This document shows, one piece after another, positions 1-8,446 of a DNA stretch of 64,000 nt (the stretch's first letter is position 1; each line of letters opens with the position of its first letter). A program made the position numbers and the translations under genes. The DNA comes from CAZMCH01 sp964564735 (lineage in GTDB: Bacteria; Poribacteria; DTPJ01). The notes beneath the pieces were generated by a model, which was not told the DNA's origin, searched no databases, and saw only the letters and a list, made by a program, of their open reading frames with translations. The stretch spans positions 40,580 to 104,579 of the forward strand of contig CAZMCH010000002.1 in the NCBI GenBank assembly GCA_964564735.1, in the 5' to 3' direction.

Positions 1-2
1 CT

Positions 3-404
3 GATCAAGTAATCGGAATATTGACATTTGCTTCAGGTTGTATAGCTCGAATAACAACCAATTTCTTTGGATATAGCAGACAGGGCGGAATAGAATTTCA
101 TGGAGAAAAAGGATCGTTGATAATTGATACTGCTGTTGATTTTAAGTCGGGAGTAAGTGTTCGTAATATAGGAGATAATGATTGGAAGACTGTTCCTTTT
201 GTCCTTGAGCCTTTTGCAGGAGTTGAATGGGGAAGGGCAATGTTTGAACTAGCTGAATCTATCAGAAAAGGCACGCCTCAAAGATGCACAGGTCAACAGG
301 CTTATCATGTCCTTGATATTTGCTTGTCAATACTTGATTCTGCAAAGAAAGGTTGCGCTGTTCCTGTTGAATCAACATTTATTCCGCCACCACCCAGATA
401 TTAA
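3..404 (+). CDS. Gfo/Idh/MocA family oxidoreductase, C-terminal part (truncated by window edge)
   Basis: The reading frame is open from the first bases of the window and ends in TAA at 402-404, so only the last ~133 residues are present. The visible part is the alpha/beta C-terminal domain of NAD(P)-dependent sugar or inositol dehydrogenases: a strand ending in IEFHGEKGSLII, an acidic W-G-R-A-M helix, and a final helix with residues resembling the usual AYHVLDICLSILDSA ending. The Rossmann domain and start codon lie outside the window. A full-length relative is at 21090-22124. The substrate cannot be inferred. Confidence 0.8.
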   Translation, partial: DQVIGILTFASGCIARITTNFFGYSRQGGIEFHGEKGSLIIDTAVDFKSGVSVRNIGDNDWKTVPFVLEPFAGVEWGRAMFELAESIRKGTPQRCTGQQAYHVLDICLSILDSAKKGCAVPVESTFIPPPPRY

Positions 405-722
405 TAAACGTGAGTTCGATATAGGAATTTATATTTACCACAAAGGCACAAAGCTAGAACTAGGATTCAGGATTTCAGACTAACGTTGTAAAAAAAGAAT
501 TGATTGATGATTTTCGCTGACTGTTTGACTCAGATTATCTCTGATTTTTCAAAGAAGAGATTCTTCACCTTGTTCAGTATGACATTTTGCCACCCTGAAC
601 AAAGTGAAGGTTCTTCTTTATGTTATAGATGAAAAACTTGTAGCATTAAAGTATCTAATCTCTTGCGAGACTTTTTGTGTTTAGGTCTTTGTGGTTCATT
701 TTTATATCAAACTCTCGTTAGA
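405..722. repeat. Gap with nested palindromic repeats, no gene
   Basis: No coding region is supported in this 318-base gap. It holds two nested inverted repeats. The outer arms are 437-453 (ACCACAAAGGCACAAAG) and 671-695 (CTTTTTGTGTTTAGGTCTTTGTGGT, an imperfect complement). The inner arms lie at about 555-583 and 588-617, where CACCTTGTTCAG faces CTGAACAAAGTG. The arrangement looks like small non-coding palindromic elements inserted one within another between two genes that converge here. It could also fold as a long hairpin that ends transcription from both sides. Confidence 0.6.
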
Positions 723-1802
723 TTATGTATTCTTTACGAACCACTCAAGCAATTCTTCTGCTTGAGATTGGCTTGATGCCCCTGTGGAATAGAAAACCTT
801 GTTTGGCTTCAATTCTTTATGGGCTTTTTTTACTTCGTCAATGCTTCCCCAGAATTGAACAGCCTTTCCACCAGCCTGAACACGTTTGAATAAATCCAAA
901 TACTCAATATGACCACCGTAGCCAGTTCCCGGGACATAAGACATTGTATGAAGTCCTTTGCTTGCGATCAAATCGTCAGCATGAACTAGCGCGCCCGGTC
1001 CGTCCCAATGATAGACAACGTGTTTGACTATTTCAGCTTCTTCCTCAAGTGCAGGCAACACCCATCTACGAAACATCTGAGGGCTTATCATACAGCTGAA
1101 ATCGCATTGCAAATATGCTGCGCCTTCCATTGAGTAAATACCATGACAATAACCATACTCATCCATTTTCCCTGCTTTTGCTATTTCATACCAAACTTTT
1201 GGAAATATTGCCCTTGCATCGGCCATTGCCCTGTCAATCATTTCAGGTTGATCAACAGTATCTATACAAAGCCTTTGAGGACCTCTTATTGGTGCAAGTA
1301 AATCCATGTTTGTATGCAGATCAAGCGGAACTAATAGCATTTTCCCCGCCATTTTTTCGGCAGCCTTACGATAGAATTCAAGTATTCTCAGCCAAAGCGG
1401 GTGATCCTCTTTCAGTGTTATCGGAAGCTCTTTTTCCCAATCCTCAACATAAGGAACAGACCAATTCGTTCCTTGAGAGTCTGGACTAAATTTTAACTCT
1501 GCCCCTGTAAAAACCGCTATCTCGTCAGGACCAAAACTGATATTAAAAGCAGGAACTGCTTCTCCGCCATAATATGTAGCCCTTGCGGATTGAATCGCCC
1601 TGTCAATTATATCGTCCATATCGCCATAGACACGTTCATAATAATCGCTTCCTCTTGCCCCTTTGATGCCCTCTTTTGGTGCTGTAACACAAACTACAGG
1701 ACGGTCAATTATGTCTCCTGCATAATAGGCATCCCAGCGTTTTGCGGCTTCTTCCAGATCGGGCTTAAACTCTAATGGATAAGGTTTCTTTTTTTCACTC
1801 AT
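723..1802 (-). CDS. Uroporphyrinogen decarboxylase (URO-D)-like protein
   Basis: 359 residues when started at the ATG (MSEKKK) at 1802, which has GGAGG 12 bases upstream; a nine-residue longer form from a GTG is possible but includes that Shine-Dalgarno sequence. The C-terminal half has the URO-D/MtaA-type barrel pattern, including the HWDGPGALVH strand-turn and a GSIDEV segment. Such paralogues are mostly not heme enzymes; relatives of known function move methyl groups from corrinoid proteins, but no corrinoid protein or activase is nearby. It is the last gene of the 723-5669 operon. This is one of four URO-D paralogues in the window, and the divergent N-terminus argues against a heme-pathway HemE. 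Confidence 0.75.
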   Translation of the reverse strand: MSEKKKPYPLEFKPDLEEAAKRWDAYYAGDIIDRPVVCVTAPKEGIKGARGSDYYERVYGDMDDIIDRAIQSARATYYGGEAVPAFNISFGPDEIAVFTGAELKFSPDSQGTNWSVPYVEDWEKELPITLKEDHPLWLRILEFYRKAAEKMAGKMLLVPLDLHTNMDLLAPIRGPQRLCIDTVDQPEMIDRAMADARAIFPKVWYEIAKAGKMDEYGYCHGIYSMEGAAYLQCDFSCMISPQMFRRWVLPALEEEAEIVKHVVYHWDGPGALVHADDLIASKGLHTMSYVPGTGYGGHIEYLDLFKRVQAGGKAVQFWGSIDEVKKAHKELKPNKVFYSTGASSQSQAEELLEWFVKNT

Positions 1803-1828
1803 TAACGCTTTTATCCTCCATATATTCA

Positions 1829-2830
1829 CTATTTGTTGTCTGTTATTCTTTTTGAATATATTCTTAAACTCATGCCATCACATTTCCCCGGCTCACCCTC
1901 AAAGAAGTTATTTAAGTCGATAGGAACAAAGCCCAATTTTTTATGATAAACATGATTAGCAGAACTATATACACTTTCACCTTTCATACCTGAATAGGTT
2001 TCTATACAATAAAATTCAGAACCTAATTTTAGGGCTTCATTAATCATTGCTTTGATTATCTGCGTGCCGATGCCTTTACACTGTAAATGCTTTGGAACAC
2101 CTGTCCATCCTAGCCATGATGTAGGTTTGCCATCATCCTTATAATGCGTAAAGTTATACCTTCCTGTTATCCCTAAAGGTTGGTTCATATCATCTTTTGC
2201 CACATAGTATTCATAAACGACATTATTGGCACATTTGAAAAACTCGCTTTCAATGATATCCGTTTCAATTAATCCGATAGGTCTATTAATTTTTGCTTCT
2301 CTATTAGGCACAAATGAAAAAACAGCTAAGTTCCCATTACTATTTGGAATAACTCCGCTGTATGATAGGGCGATCTTGTTTAATATCTTTACACCACTAA
2401 CTTTATTAGCAGGTGTTTCTATTAAAGCAACTCTCTTGCCATTGAGAATATAATCTAATGAATCTCTAATAATATTTGGATTTGCTTTTTCTTTTGCGTC
2501 AAGCCAACACCAAGCTAACCTTTTGGATTCGTCCCACCAGCCAATCGAATATGCGCCTAATTCAGCAACCTTTTCATCGCCCTGATAGATTGCATACTCA
2601 AAAGCATCACCTATTTTGCCTATAACCTTTATGTCTTCACCATAAAAGCGAGTTTTAGCATACCAATCCATCGTATCCTGCAATTCAATCTTTTGTATAT
2701 CAGTGAAATGCTTTTTTATTTCCTCTATTATGCTTGGCGATGAATAAATATCTTCAGGTGTCATTGGATATAGTTTGATGATTTTTCCATCATTAGCTTT
2801 GTTTGTATAAATAGTATCCATTTGATCCAT
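1829..2830 (-). CDS. GNAT-family N-acetyltransferase
   Basis: 333 residues from the ATG at 2830 (MDQMDT), preceded by AAAGG at a 9-base distance and lying 5 bases after the stop of the NIF3 gene; the longer alternative would overlap that gene. The C-terminal third has the acetyl-CoA-binding motif A (Q250-C-K-G-I-G) followed by an amphipathic helix, and ends with a YHKKLGF segment typical of GNAT enzymes. The N-terminal ~180 residues look like a second, degenerate acetyltransferase-like or substrate-recognition domain with no motif I can name. The substrate is unknown. It is part of the 723-5669 operon. Confidence 0.72.
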   Translation of the reverse strand: MDQMDTIYTNKANDGKIIKLYPMTPEDIYSSPSIIEEIKKHFTDIQKIELQDTMDWYAKTRFYGEDIKVIGKIGDAFEYAIYQGDEKVAELGAYSIGWWDESKRLAWCWLDAKEKANPNIIRDSLDYILNGKRVALIETPANKVSGVKILNKIALSYSGVIPNSNGNLAVFSFVPNREAKINRPIGLIETDIIESEFFKCANNVVYEYYVAKDDMNQPLGITGRYNFTHYKDDGKPTSWLGWTGVPKHLQCKGIGTQIIKAMINEALKLGSEFYCIETYSGMKGESVYSSANHVYHKKLGFVPIDLNNFFEGEPGKCDGMSLRIYSKRITDNK

Positions 2831-2835
2831 AGTTT

Positions 2836-3627
2836 TCAACCTTTGATAGTCCAATATCTTGGGTGTCTATCAATATAAGTTACTTCCAATTTTGGAAATG
2901 TCTTTTTTATATATTGCGCGAGGTTTTCTATACCCCACATTTCAGATGTCCCATGATTGACCATGACAACACCGACACCCATCTCGTAAAATCTCTCGCC
3001 ACTATGCCAATAGCTGAAGCCATCATCACATACAACGACAACATCTGCCCCTTCTTTTATCATCTCAAGCCCTGGCGTTCCACATCCAGTCCCAACAGCA
3101 GGATGAGATATACGCCAATCAGGTTCGCCAAGTAGCCAAACGCTGTCTTGACCAAGTGGACGGACTTTTTCTGCAACATGCTTTCCAAACTCTGATAGTG
3201 TCATCTCTGGTATCTCATAGACCGCAACAAACTTTGTTGGGTCTTCTGCAAGTCGCTTTTCCAATCCCAAACCGGTCGCCCATGAATCACGTATCCCTAT
3301 CTCGGGCCATGGATCCCAAATGTCATGAACCCTGAGTATCACAAGACCTGTTTCATCAAGAAATTTTTGTTTTGCGATGCCGGGAACTTGGCTACGTTCA
3401 GGTTTTTCGTCCTGAGAATGATGCCAGAATATCGGTTCATGTGTAATAAGCAAATCGCAACCTTTTTCATAGGCAAGCTGAATATTTTCCATTGTTCCCA
3501 TCCAAGCAACCGCAACAGATTTTATTTCTTTTAAAGGGTCACCTGCCTTAATGGTGTCAACAGTATGCTCAAGATTTACCCATTTTGCCTTTGATAGCAA
3601 ATGTTCTCTAATATCATTAGTGTTCAT
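2836..3627 (-). CDS. NIF3 family (Nif3-like dinuclear metal centre) protein
   Basis: 263 residues. Metal-binding motifs of the NIF3/DUF34 family are visible: DLLITHEPIFWHH at about 58-70 and VNHGTSEMWGIENL at about 223-236, the latter supplying His225 and Glu229. The family forms ring-shaped assemblies with a dinuclear metal site; a role in nucleotide or metabolite hydrolysis has been proposed but is unsettled. A Shine-Dalgarno AGAGG precedes the ATG. It lies 21 bases after nadC and 5 bases before the acetyltransferase gene, so it is cotranscribed with them. Confidence 0.8.
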   Translation of the reverse strand: MNTNDIREHLLSKAKWVNLEHTVDTIKAGDPLKEIKSVAVAWMGTMENIQLAYEKGCDLLITHEPIFWHHSQDEKPERSQVPGIAKQKFLDETGLVILRVHDIWDPWPEIGIRDSWATGLGLEKRLAEDPTKFVAVYEIPEMTLSEFGKHVAEKVRPLGQDSVWLLGEPDWRISHPAVGTGCGTPGLEMIKEGADVVVVCDDGFSYWHSGERFYEMGVGVVMVNHGTSEMWGIENLAQYIKKTFPKLEVTYIDRHPRYWTIKG

Positions 3628-3648
3628 TATGCACCTCTTAATAAGACC

Positions 3649-4485
3649 TTACCTCAATATTATATCCATGCTTATATCAAGCGATATTGCAGAGTGAGTT
3701 ATAGCACCGATAGAGATAAGATCAACTCCTGTTTCTGCTACTGATGCTACATTTTCCAGCTTTATTCCACCAGAAGCCTCAACAATGGCTTTTCCATCGA
3801 TTAGCTTAACCGCTTTAGACATCATATCAATGGTCATGTTATCCAGCATTATTATATCTGCCTTTGCCTGAATAGACTCTTGGACTTGATCAAGGTTTTC
3901 TGTCTCAACCTCAATTTTTATTGTATGTGGAACTTGCTTTTTTGCTCTTGCAATAGCTTCTGTTATTGAGCCTGCAACAGCAATATGATTATCTTTGATA
4001 AGCACAGCATCATATAATCCAAAGCGATGGTTGCCTCCACCACCGATACGGACAGCGTATTTTTCCAACACACGCCAGCCGGGTGTTGTCTTTCTTGTGT
4101 CAACGATTTTTGCTTTGTAACCAGAGATAGCCTTCACATATCTTGATGTTATAGTTGCGACCCCTGACAATCTTTGGAGAAAATTCAAGACTGTGCGTTC
4201 TGCAGTCAATAGAGAACATGCTTTTCCTTCAACAATAGCAATTTCCTGTTTTTGTGTTATTGTATCGCCATCTGAAACGAGTTTCTTATAAACAGTATCA
4301 GGATCAATCCTATAAAAAACTTCGCCAGCAATGTCAAGCCCGGCGATTATTCCCTCATCTTTTGATAATATTATAGCCTTTGCCATTACGTTTTCAGGGA
4401 TTGTAGATTCTGATGTTATATCGCCTGTGCCTATATCTTCTCTTAATGCTAAATCTATCAAATCGCTAATTGCTATTGACAACAT
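3649..4485 (-). CDS. nadC: Nicotinate-nucleotide pyrophosphorylase (carboxylating)
   Basis: 278 residues, the usual length for quinolinate phosphoribosyltransferase, which converts quinolinate and PRPP to nicotinate mononucleotide in de novo NAD synthesis. The family motifs are all present: DTRKTTPG at 129-136, REDIGTGD near the N-terminus, GGGGNHRFGL at 148-157, KDNH at 164-167 and the late EASGGI strand. AAGGA precedes the ATG. No nadA or nadB is in the window; the gene instead sits in a URO-D/NIF3/GNAT operon. Confidence 0.95.
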   Translation of the reverse strand: MLSIAISDLIDLALREDIGTGDITSESTIPENVMAKAIILSKDEGIIAGLDIAGEVFYRIDPDTVYKKLVSDGDTITQKQEIAIVEGKACSLLTAERTVLNFLQRLSGVATITSRYVKAISGYKAKIVDTRKTTPGWRVLEKYAVRIGGGGNHRFGLYDAVLIKDNHIAVAGSITEAIARAKKQVPHTIKIEVETENLDQVQESIQAKADIIMLDNMTIDMMSKAVKLIDGKAIVEASGGIKLENVASVAETGVDLISIGAITHSAISLDISMDIILR

Positions 4486-4508
4486 GATCAGATCCTTTTT
4501 TATATTTC

Positions 4509-5669
4509 CTAGCTTCCTAATTCAACACAACGCTTTCTATAATAAACATAATCCTCGTATTCAACTTCTTCTGGAACGCCATGGTCGCAGGTTGGTATAT
4601 ATCCGCCTCTTGCTTTCATTGGTGGAATAACGTATTCTAGGAATTTATCAATAGCCTCTTTGCCTTTTGCTAGGACTCTTTTATCTATTCCGCCAAAAAT
4701 GGCTAGATTTGGATATTGCTTTCCGATCTCAACAACATCACAATACGATGCAACCTCAAAAGGACTCATAACATCCATGCCAATCTCTTCCATATAGATT
4801 GGGATTGACGGAACAGCATAACCATCAGTGTCAACATGAACGTAAAGATGGCGTGATTTGTCAATCTGGCGTGCCTTTGTATTGATAATAAGCTGTTTAT
4901 AATAGGGGGTCAAAAACTCCTTCATCATATCGGGTGAAAGCAGTAATCCATGATTATAGCAGATGTCCTCAGCAAAGAATATCTCATCAAGCGTTACATG
5001 CTCTTGATGTTTTGCTATAACTGCATCCGCAAGGTCAAACCATGTTTTCATGCAGTCATGGATAACGTCAGGCATATCATAAAAAGCATAGGGAAGTTCC
5101 CCAGGACCGATAAGGCTTCGGAGATACATATATCCACCGATAAGCCCTTGCGAAACCATATAACCTTTTCCTGCGCTTTCTTTTGCGGAATTCATCCTTG
5201 TCTCAAGATCAGCATATCTTTTTTCATCTGTTGGATTGAGTCGCCATTTTACGTTTTCTGTCCATGTTTTCATATCTTTTACAGGATGGTCAACGTATTC
5301 TGGCATAAATCCGCTTCTACGCCCTTTAAAATATAGGACATGCCTTCCAGCATAATCTTGCACAAGTTCATGGTCGCCTCTATCTTCAAGCACCTTAGTC
5401 TCAAATGCAGGAACAAACGCAGCCTCACACCAACCAAGCTGACCAAGACCGATATTTCCACCCGGATCATAGTCAAATTCTTTCCATGATGCGTCAGTAA
5501 ATTTCCCTTCCGCTTTCCATCTTTCTAGGCTAAAAAAGCCAAATTCACGTTTAAATAGAGGTATTCCTGGAGTTATAGCATAAGTATCCCTTAGCTTTCT
5601 AGCAGACTCAACCATTTTCTCTCTAGGAACCATCGCATGTATTCCGTCTTGTAATTTATCTTCTGGCAT
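4509..5669 (-). CDS. Uroporphyrinogen decarboxylase (URO-D)-like protein
   Basis: 386 residues from the ATG (MPEDKL) at 5669, which has GGGAG nine bases upstream; the in-frame extension upstream is rich in Lys and Asn and looks non-coding. The protein shows the TIM-barrel features of the URO-D superfamily: a late strand with HVDTDGYAVPSIP, a GGIDKRVL segment where the catalytic barrel usually has its GGID, and a CDHGVP ending. It probably heads the 723-5669 operon. The substrate is unknown; a methyltransferase-like role is only inferred from family members. Confidence 0.78.
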   Translation of the reverse strand: MPEDKLQDGIHAMVPREKMVESARKLRDTYAITPGIPLFKREFGFFSLERWKAEGKFTDASWKEFDYDPGGNIGLGQLGWCEAAFVPAFETKVLEDRGDHELVQDYAGRHVLYFKGRRSGFMPEYVDHPVKDMKTWTENVKWRLNPTDEKRYADLETRMNSAKESAGKGYMVSQGLIGGYMYLRSLIGPGELPYAFYDMPDVIHDCMKTWFDLADAVIAKHQEHVTLDEIFFAEDICYNHGLLLSPDMMKEFLTPYYKQLIINTKARQIDKSRHLYVHVDTDGYAVPSIPIYMEEIGMDVMSPFEVASYCDVVEIGKQYPNLAIFGGIDKRVLAKGKEAIDKFLEYVIPPMKARGGYIPTCDHGVPEEVEYEDYVYYRKRCVELGS

Positions 5670-5744
5670 GTAGAAATCTCCCTTGTTATCAAAATTAATC
5701 TTTATTGTTTTCTTACAAAATCGCTTCAAACCTTTTTTTTAAGA

Positions 5745-5803
5745 GATATTATTAAGGTAACAAATTTTACCATTATTGCATATACTTTTGCAATGGAAAT
5801 CTA
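5745..5803 (-). terminator. Possible terminator hairpin after the TPR gene
   Basis: On the minus strand, just after the stop of the TPR gene, CCATTGCA and TGCAATAATGG can pair around an 8-base loop with one bulge, followed by a U-poor TAAAATTTGTT stretch. The weak U tract makes it doubtful as an intrinsic terminator. Confidence 0.3.
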
Positions 5804-6664
5804 TTATGGTTCATCAGGCAAAATGTATCTCAAAACCTTTTCTGCGGTTTGACGATCTAAATTCTCGTTATATTTTTCTGCATCTCTACCAGCATGATAT
5901 ATATTTCCCATATAATATCTGGATGTTAATAGCAGAAATATCAACGATGCGTCATCATAATTCTTTTTATAAATTGCATTTGCAGTCAATCCTATGAATA
6001 GACCATTTAATAAAAACGCATTCAATCCATTTCGCCAATTCTCGGCATAAAATTGTCCGGCACCGGGCATAATAGCAGATAAAATCTGTGCCAATAAAGG
6101 CGATTTGTATGTCTTATTGGTTTCTAATAGAAGCTTATTTAAATCTCTTGATCTATTTTCATTATTTGATACTGAATAAAACTTGTCAAAGTATTTATTT
6201 GCCATATCCCAATCATAAGTATAAATAGAGGCGACCCCATTGAAATATAGTGCTTTTTGACGAATTGGATTAGATTGAGTAGAGTTGATTAGATTGAAGA
6301 GTTCCAACTTGGCAAGATTATAATCTTTACTGATGATCATTGTCTTTGCAAGCAATAACTTTCTTTCATCTGCAATTTTGCTATCATAAGTCATCTTTAT
6401 TGATGTTCCGATAGCATCAAGAGCATGATGCCAATTTCCCATTGAACGATAAGCTAACCCCATCTTGAAATAAGCTAAATCTTTTCTATTACTTTCTGGA
6501 TTAAAAAAAATGAACCTTTTATATTCTGTAATTGACTCATCAAACCGCTTTTCTTCAAAAAGCATATCTCCTATTGATATTAAATCAGCAGAATAGATAT
6601 ATCTAGTTTTTATAAGCAATATAAAAAGAAATAAAAGTATTTTTTTTGCTTTAAAGATTAGCAT
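5804..6664 (-). CDS. TPR protein with C-terminal membrane domain (DUF5683-like)
   Basis: 286 residues. An N-terminal hydrophobic segment (about 8-22) serves as a signal or anchor. Residues ~28-165 show tetratricopeptide-like helical pairs (FEEKRFDESITEYKRFI and following repeats). The C-terminal third starts with PGAGQFYAENW at 200-210 and continues with two hydrophobic segments, a pattern seen in small membrane proteins of Bacteroidota-like and spirochete genomes annotated DUF5683 or TM2-like. It starts four bases after the DUF4838 gene without a clear ribosome site, so coupled translation is likely. Its function is unknown; an envelope scaffolding role is a guess. Confidence 0.65.
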   Translation of the reverse strand: MLIFKAKKILLFLFILLIKTRYIYSADLISIGDMLFEEKRFDESITEYKRFIFFNPESNRKDLAYFKMGLAYRSMGNWHHALDAIGTSIKMTYDSKIADERKLLLAKTMIISKDYNLAKLELFNLINSTQSNPIRQKALYFNGVASIYTYDWDMANKYFDKFYSVSNNENRSRDLNKLLLETNKTYKSPLLAQILSAIMPGAGQFYAENWRNGLNAFLLNGLFIGLTANAIYKKNYDDASLIFLLLTSRYYMGNIYHAGRDAEKYNENLDRQTAEKVLRYILPDEP

Positions 6665-6668
6665 AACT

Positions 6669-8384
6669 TTATAACGAATCTAAACGATTACGAATATCAT
6701 TTATAATCGGCTCAAGATAATCAAAGATGAAACTTTCCGTTATAATAAAAACTCCCTGATTAACATCTAGAAATATAAATTTTATTAAATTTTCGCCATA
6801 TTCAAGTGATTTTTTCAGATTTTCTTTTGCTCTATCTTTATCTATATTTGCCTGATACTGACAGCCAATAATGTAATGATTTAGCATTTGCCACAGCATG
6901 GTCGTATATTCGAGAGATATTTTTAATTTTCTGATTCTATCAAAAACTATGACATCATTAGCTAGTTCTTCTGCTCCACTAATTTTTATATTTAGTTCTT
7001 TTAGCGTATTCTCATCTATTAGATTTATTATTAATTCTGGGGGGTCAATATAATTAAAATGCTCCATTTTCTCCATAGAGTCTTCTAATAATCCAAAATA
7101 TTGTTTTATTGGTTCTGAAGCATTACCATAATATTTATCGCAATAATCATCAACAATTCTGCCGAGATTATAATTTGGGTTCCAAGAAAATTTAGAAAAA
7201 ATATAATAATTTAGCCCATAAGTTCCCCAATTACCAGACTCACACTGCGACATTGCTCCATCAAATTTATCTAATTCTTTTATATATTTAATGTCTTCAA
7301 ATATTGTTTGTAATATAGGAAATGGAAGGGAATTTTGTTCATAAGAAGCCATGTAATATTCATATAAACAAAATCTATGTGAGGATTTTAGAAGGTCATT
7401 TAATACAGAAATTTGCTTTTGATTTATATCACATTTTTTATCGCCAAGAAAATGACGATAACATCTCATATACGGCTGGAAAGAATAACTGTATTTTTTC
7501 ATGTTTATTTGATTTGTAATATTTTTTCCGTTAAATCTGATATAAATGGCTTTTTCTGGTATGTTTATTGAATCTGCAATTTTGTTTAGCAGTTCTATTT
7601 TATTATCTTTATCATAGATTTCCAATATATTTACAGTGGGATAACGAATTAGAAAGTCTTTTATTTTCTTTGTTTCATTTGCTATCGAATCCTTGATTTC
7701 AAATCTGACTCCAATGTTTAGGCTTCGCAATTTTATGTCTGCTTCTAATGCGCTATTAAATTCATTATAAAATTCTGAATCTATCATAATGCAGTTAAGA
7801 CGATTTTTCGCCATCCAATCAATCCATTCAGGATTTTTATATGTGTCTGGTGAAAGACAGCTAAATCCTCTATAATTGAAGGCTGAACGTTCTAAGCGAT
7901 TTGTTGGAGGGATTGTTATATTACGGATTATTGGCAAGACTTCTCCGCTTATGCCCGGAGCAAACCATCTGCAACCGATAGATTCAAGAAAAGTATACAC
8001 ACCAAATAAAGTCCCTCTTGGATTTTTGCCAGCAATGATAATTCTTCTGTCGATGGTCTTGATTATAAAACCATCTTCACCGAGATTCTCATCATCAATT
8101 TTTAAACCCAATCTTGCAATAGCACTAGCACCAACAAAGATAAGCCTTCCTGTTAATGGTTCATTAGTGTCCGCTATCGGCATGAAAGCACCTGATACCT
8201 GAACAATGTAGCCCTGTAATTCCTGTGCAGAAAAAACTTCTGTTGGTGACGAGGAATCACTAAGCATTATCCTATATTCAGTAGAGCTATCTTGAACGAG
8301 TTGTATGCTATTATCAGATTTTACATTAAGGGAATATAAAAGAAATATAAGTGAAATAAAAAGGTAAAATAAAGCTTTTCTCAT
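6669..8384 (-). CDS. Secreted DUF4838 / alpha-glucuronidase-N-like protein
   Basis: 571 residues with an N-terminal signal peptide (hydrophobic to about residue 22). Residues ~30-140 match the N-terminal domain shared by GH67 alpha-glucuronidases and GH20-like enzymes (SAQELQGYI, GRLIFVGAS, GTLFGVYTFLE). After that comes a barrel-like region with FNYRGFSCL and, later, CESGNWGTYGLNYYIFSKFSWNP, typical of the DUF4838 family. A role in polysaccharide breakdown outside the cytoplasm is plausible, but no catalytic pair can be assigned with confidence. It forms a two-gene unit with the TPR protein. Confidence 0.72.
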   Translation of the reverse strand: MRKALFYLFISLIFLLYSLNVKSDNSIQLVQDSSTEYRIMLSDSSSPTEVFSAQELQGYIVQVSGAFMPIADTNEPLTGRLIFVGASAIARLGLKIDDENLGEDGFIIKTIDRRIIIAGKNPRGTLFGVYTFLESIGCRWFAPGISGEVLPIIRNITIPPTNRLERSAFNYRGFSCLSPDTYKNPEWIDWMAKNRLNCIMIDSEFYNEFNSALEADIKLRSLNIGVRFEIKDSIANETKKIKDFLIRYPTVNILEIYDKDNKIELLNKIADSINIPEKAIYIRFNGKNITNQINMKKYSYSFQPYMRCYRHFLGDKKCDINQKQISVLNDLLKSSHRFCLYEYYMASYEQNSLPFPILQTIFEDIKYIKELDKFDGAMSQCESGNWGTYGLNYYIFSKFSWNPNYNLGRIVDDYCDKYYGNASEPIKQYFGLLEDSMEKMEHFNYIDPPELIINLIDENTLKELNIKISGAEELANDVIVFDRIRKLKISLEYTTMLWQMLNHYIIGCQYQANIDKDRAKENLKKSLEYGENLIKFIFLDVNQGVFIITESFIFDYLEPIINDIRNRLDSL

Positions 8385-8388
8385 AAAA

Positions 8389-8437
8389 TTTAATTGAAAA
8401 AATAGAACACTGATAAAACTGAGTCTATCAATGTTCT
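8389..8437 (-). terminator. Intrinsic terminator of the SAM-riboswitch operon
   Basis: On the minus strand AGAACA-TTGATA and TATCAGTGTTCT form a 12-base stem with one mismatch (8404-8437), followed at once by TATTTTTTCAATT. It lies directly behind the stop codon of the M24 gene, the last gene of the unit that starts at metK. Confidence 0.7.
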
Positions 8438-8446
8438 AAATGCTGA

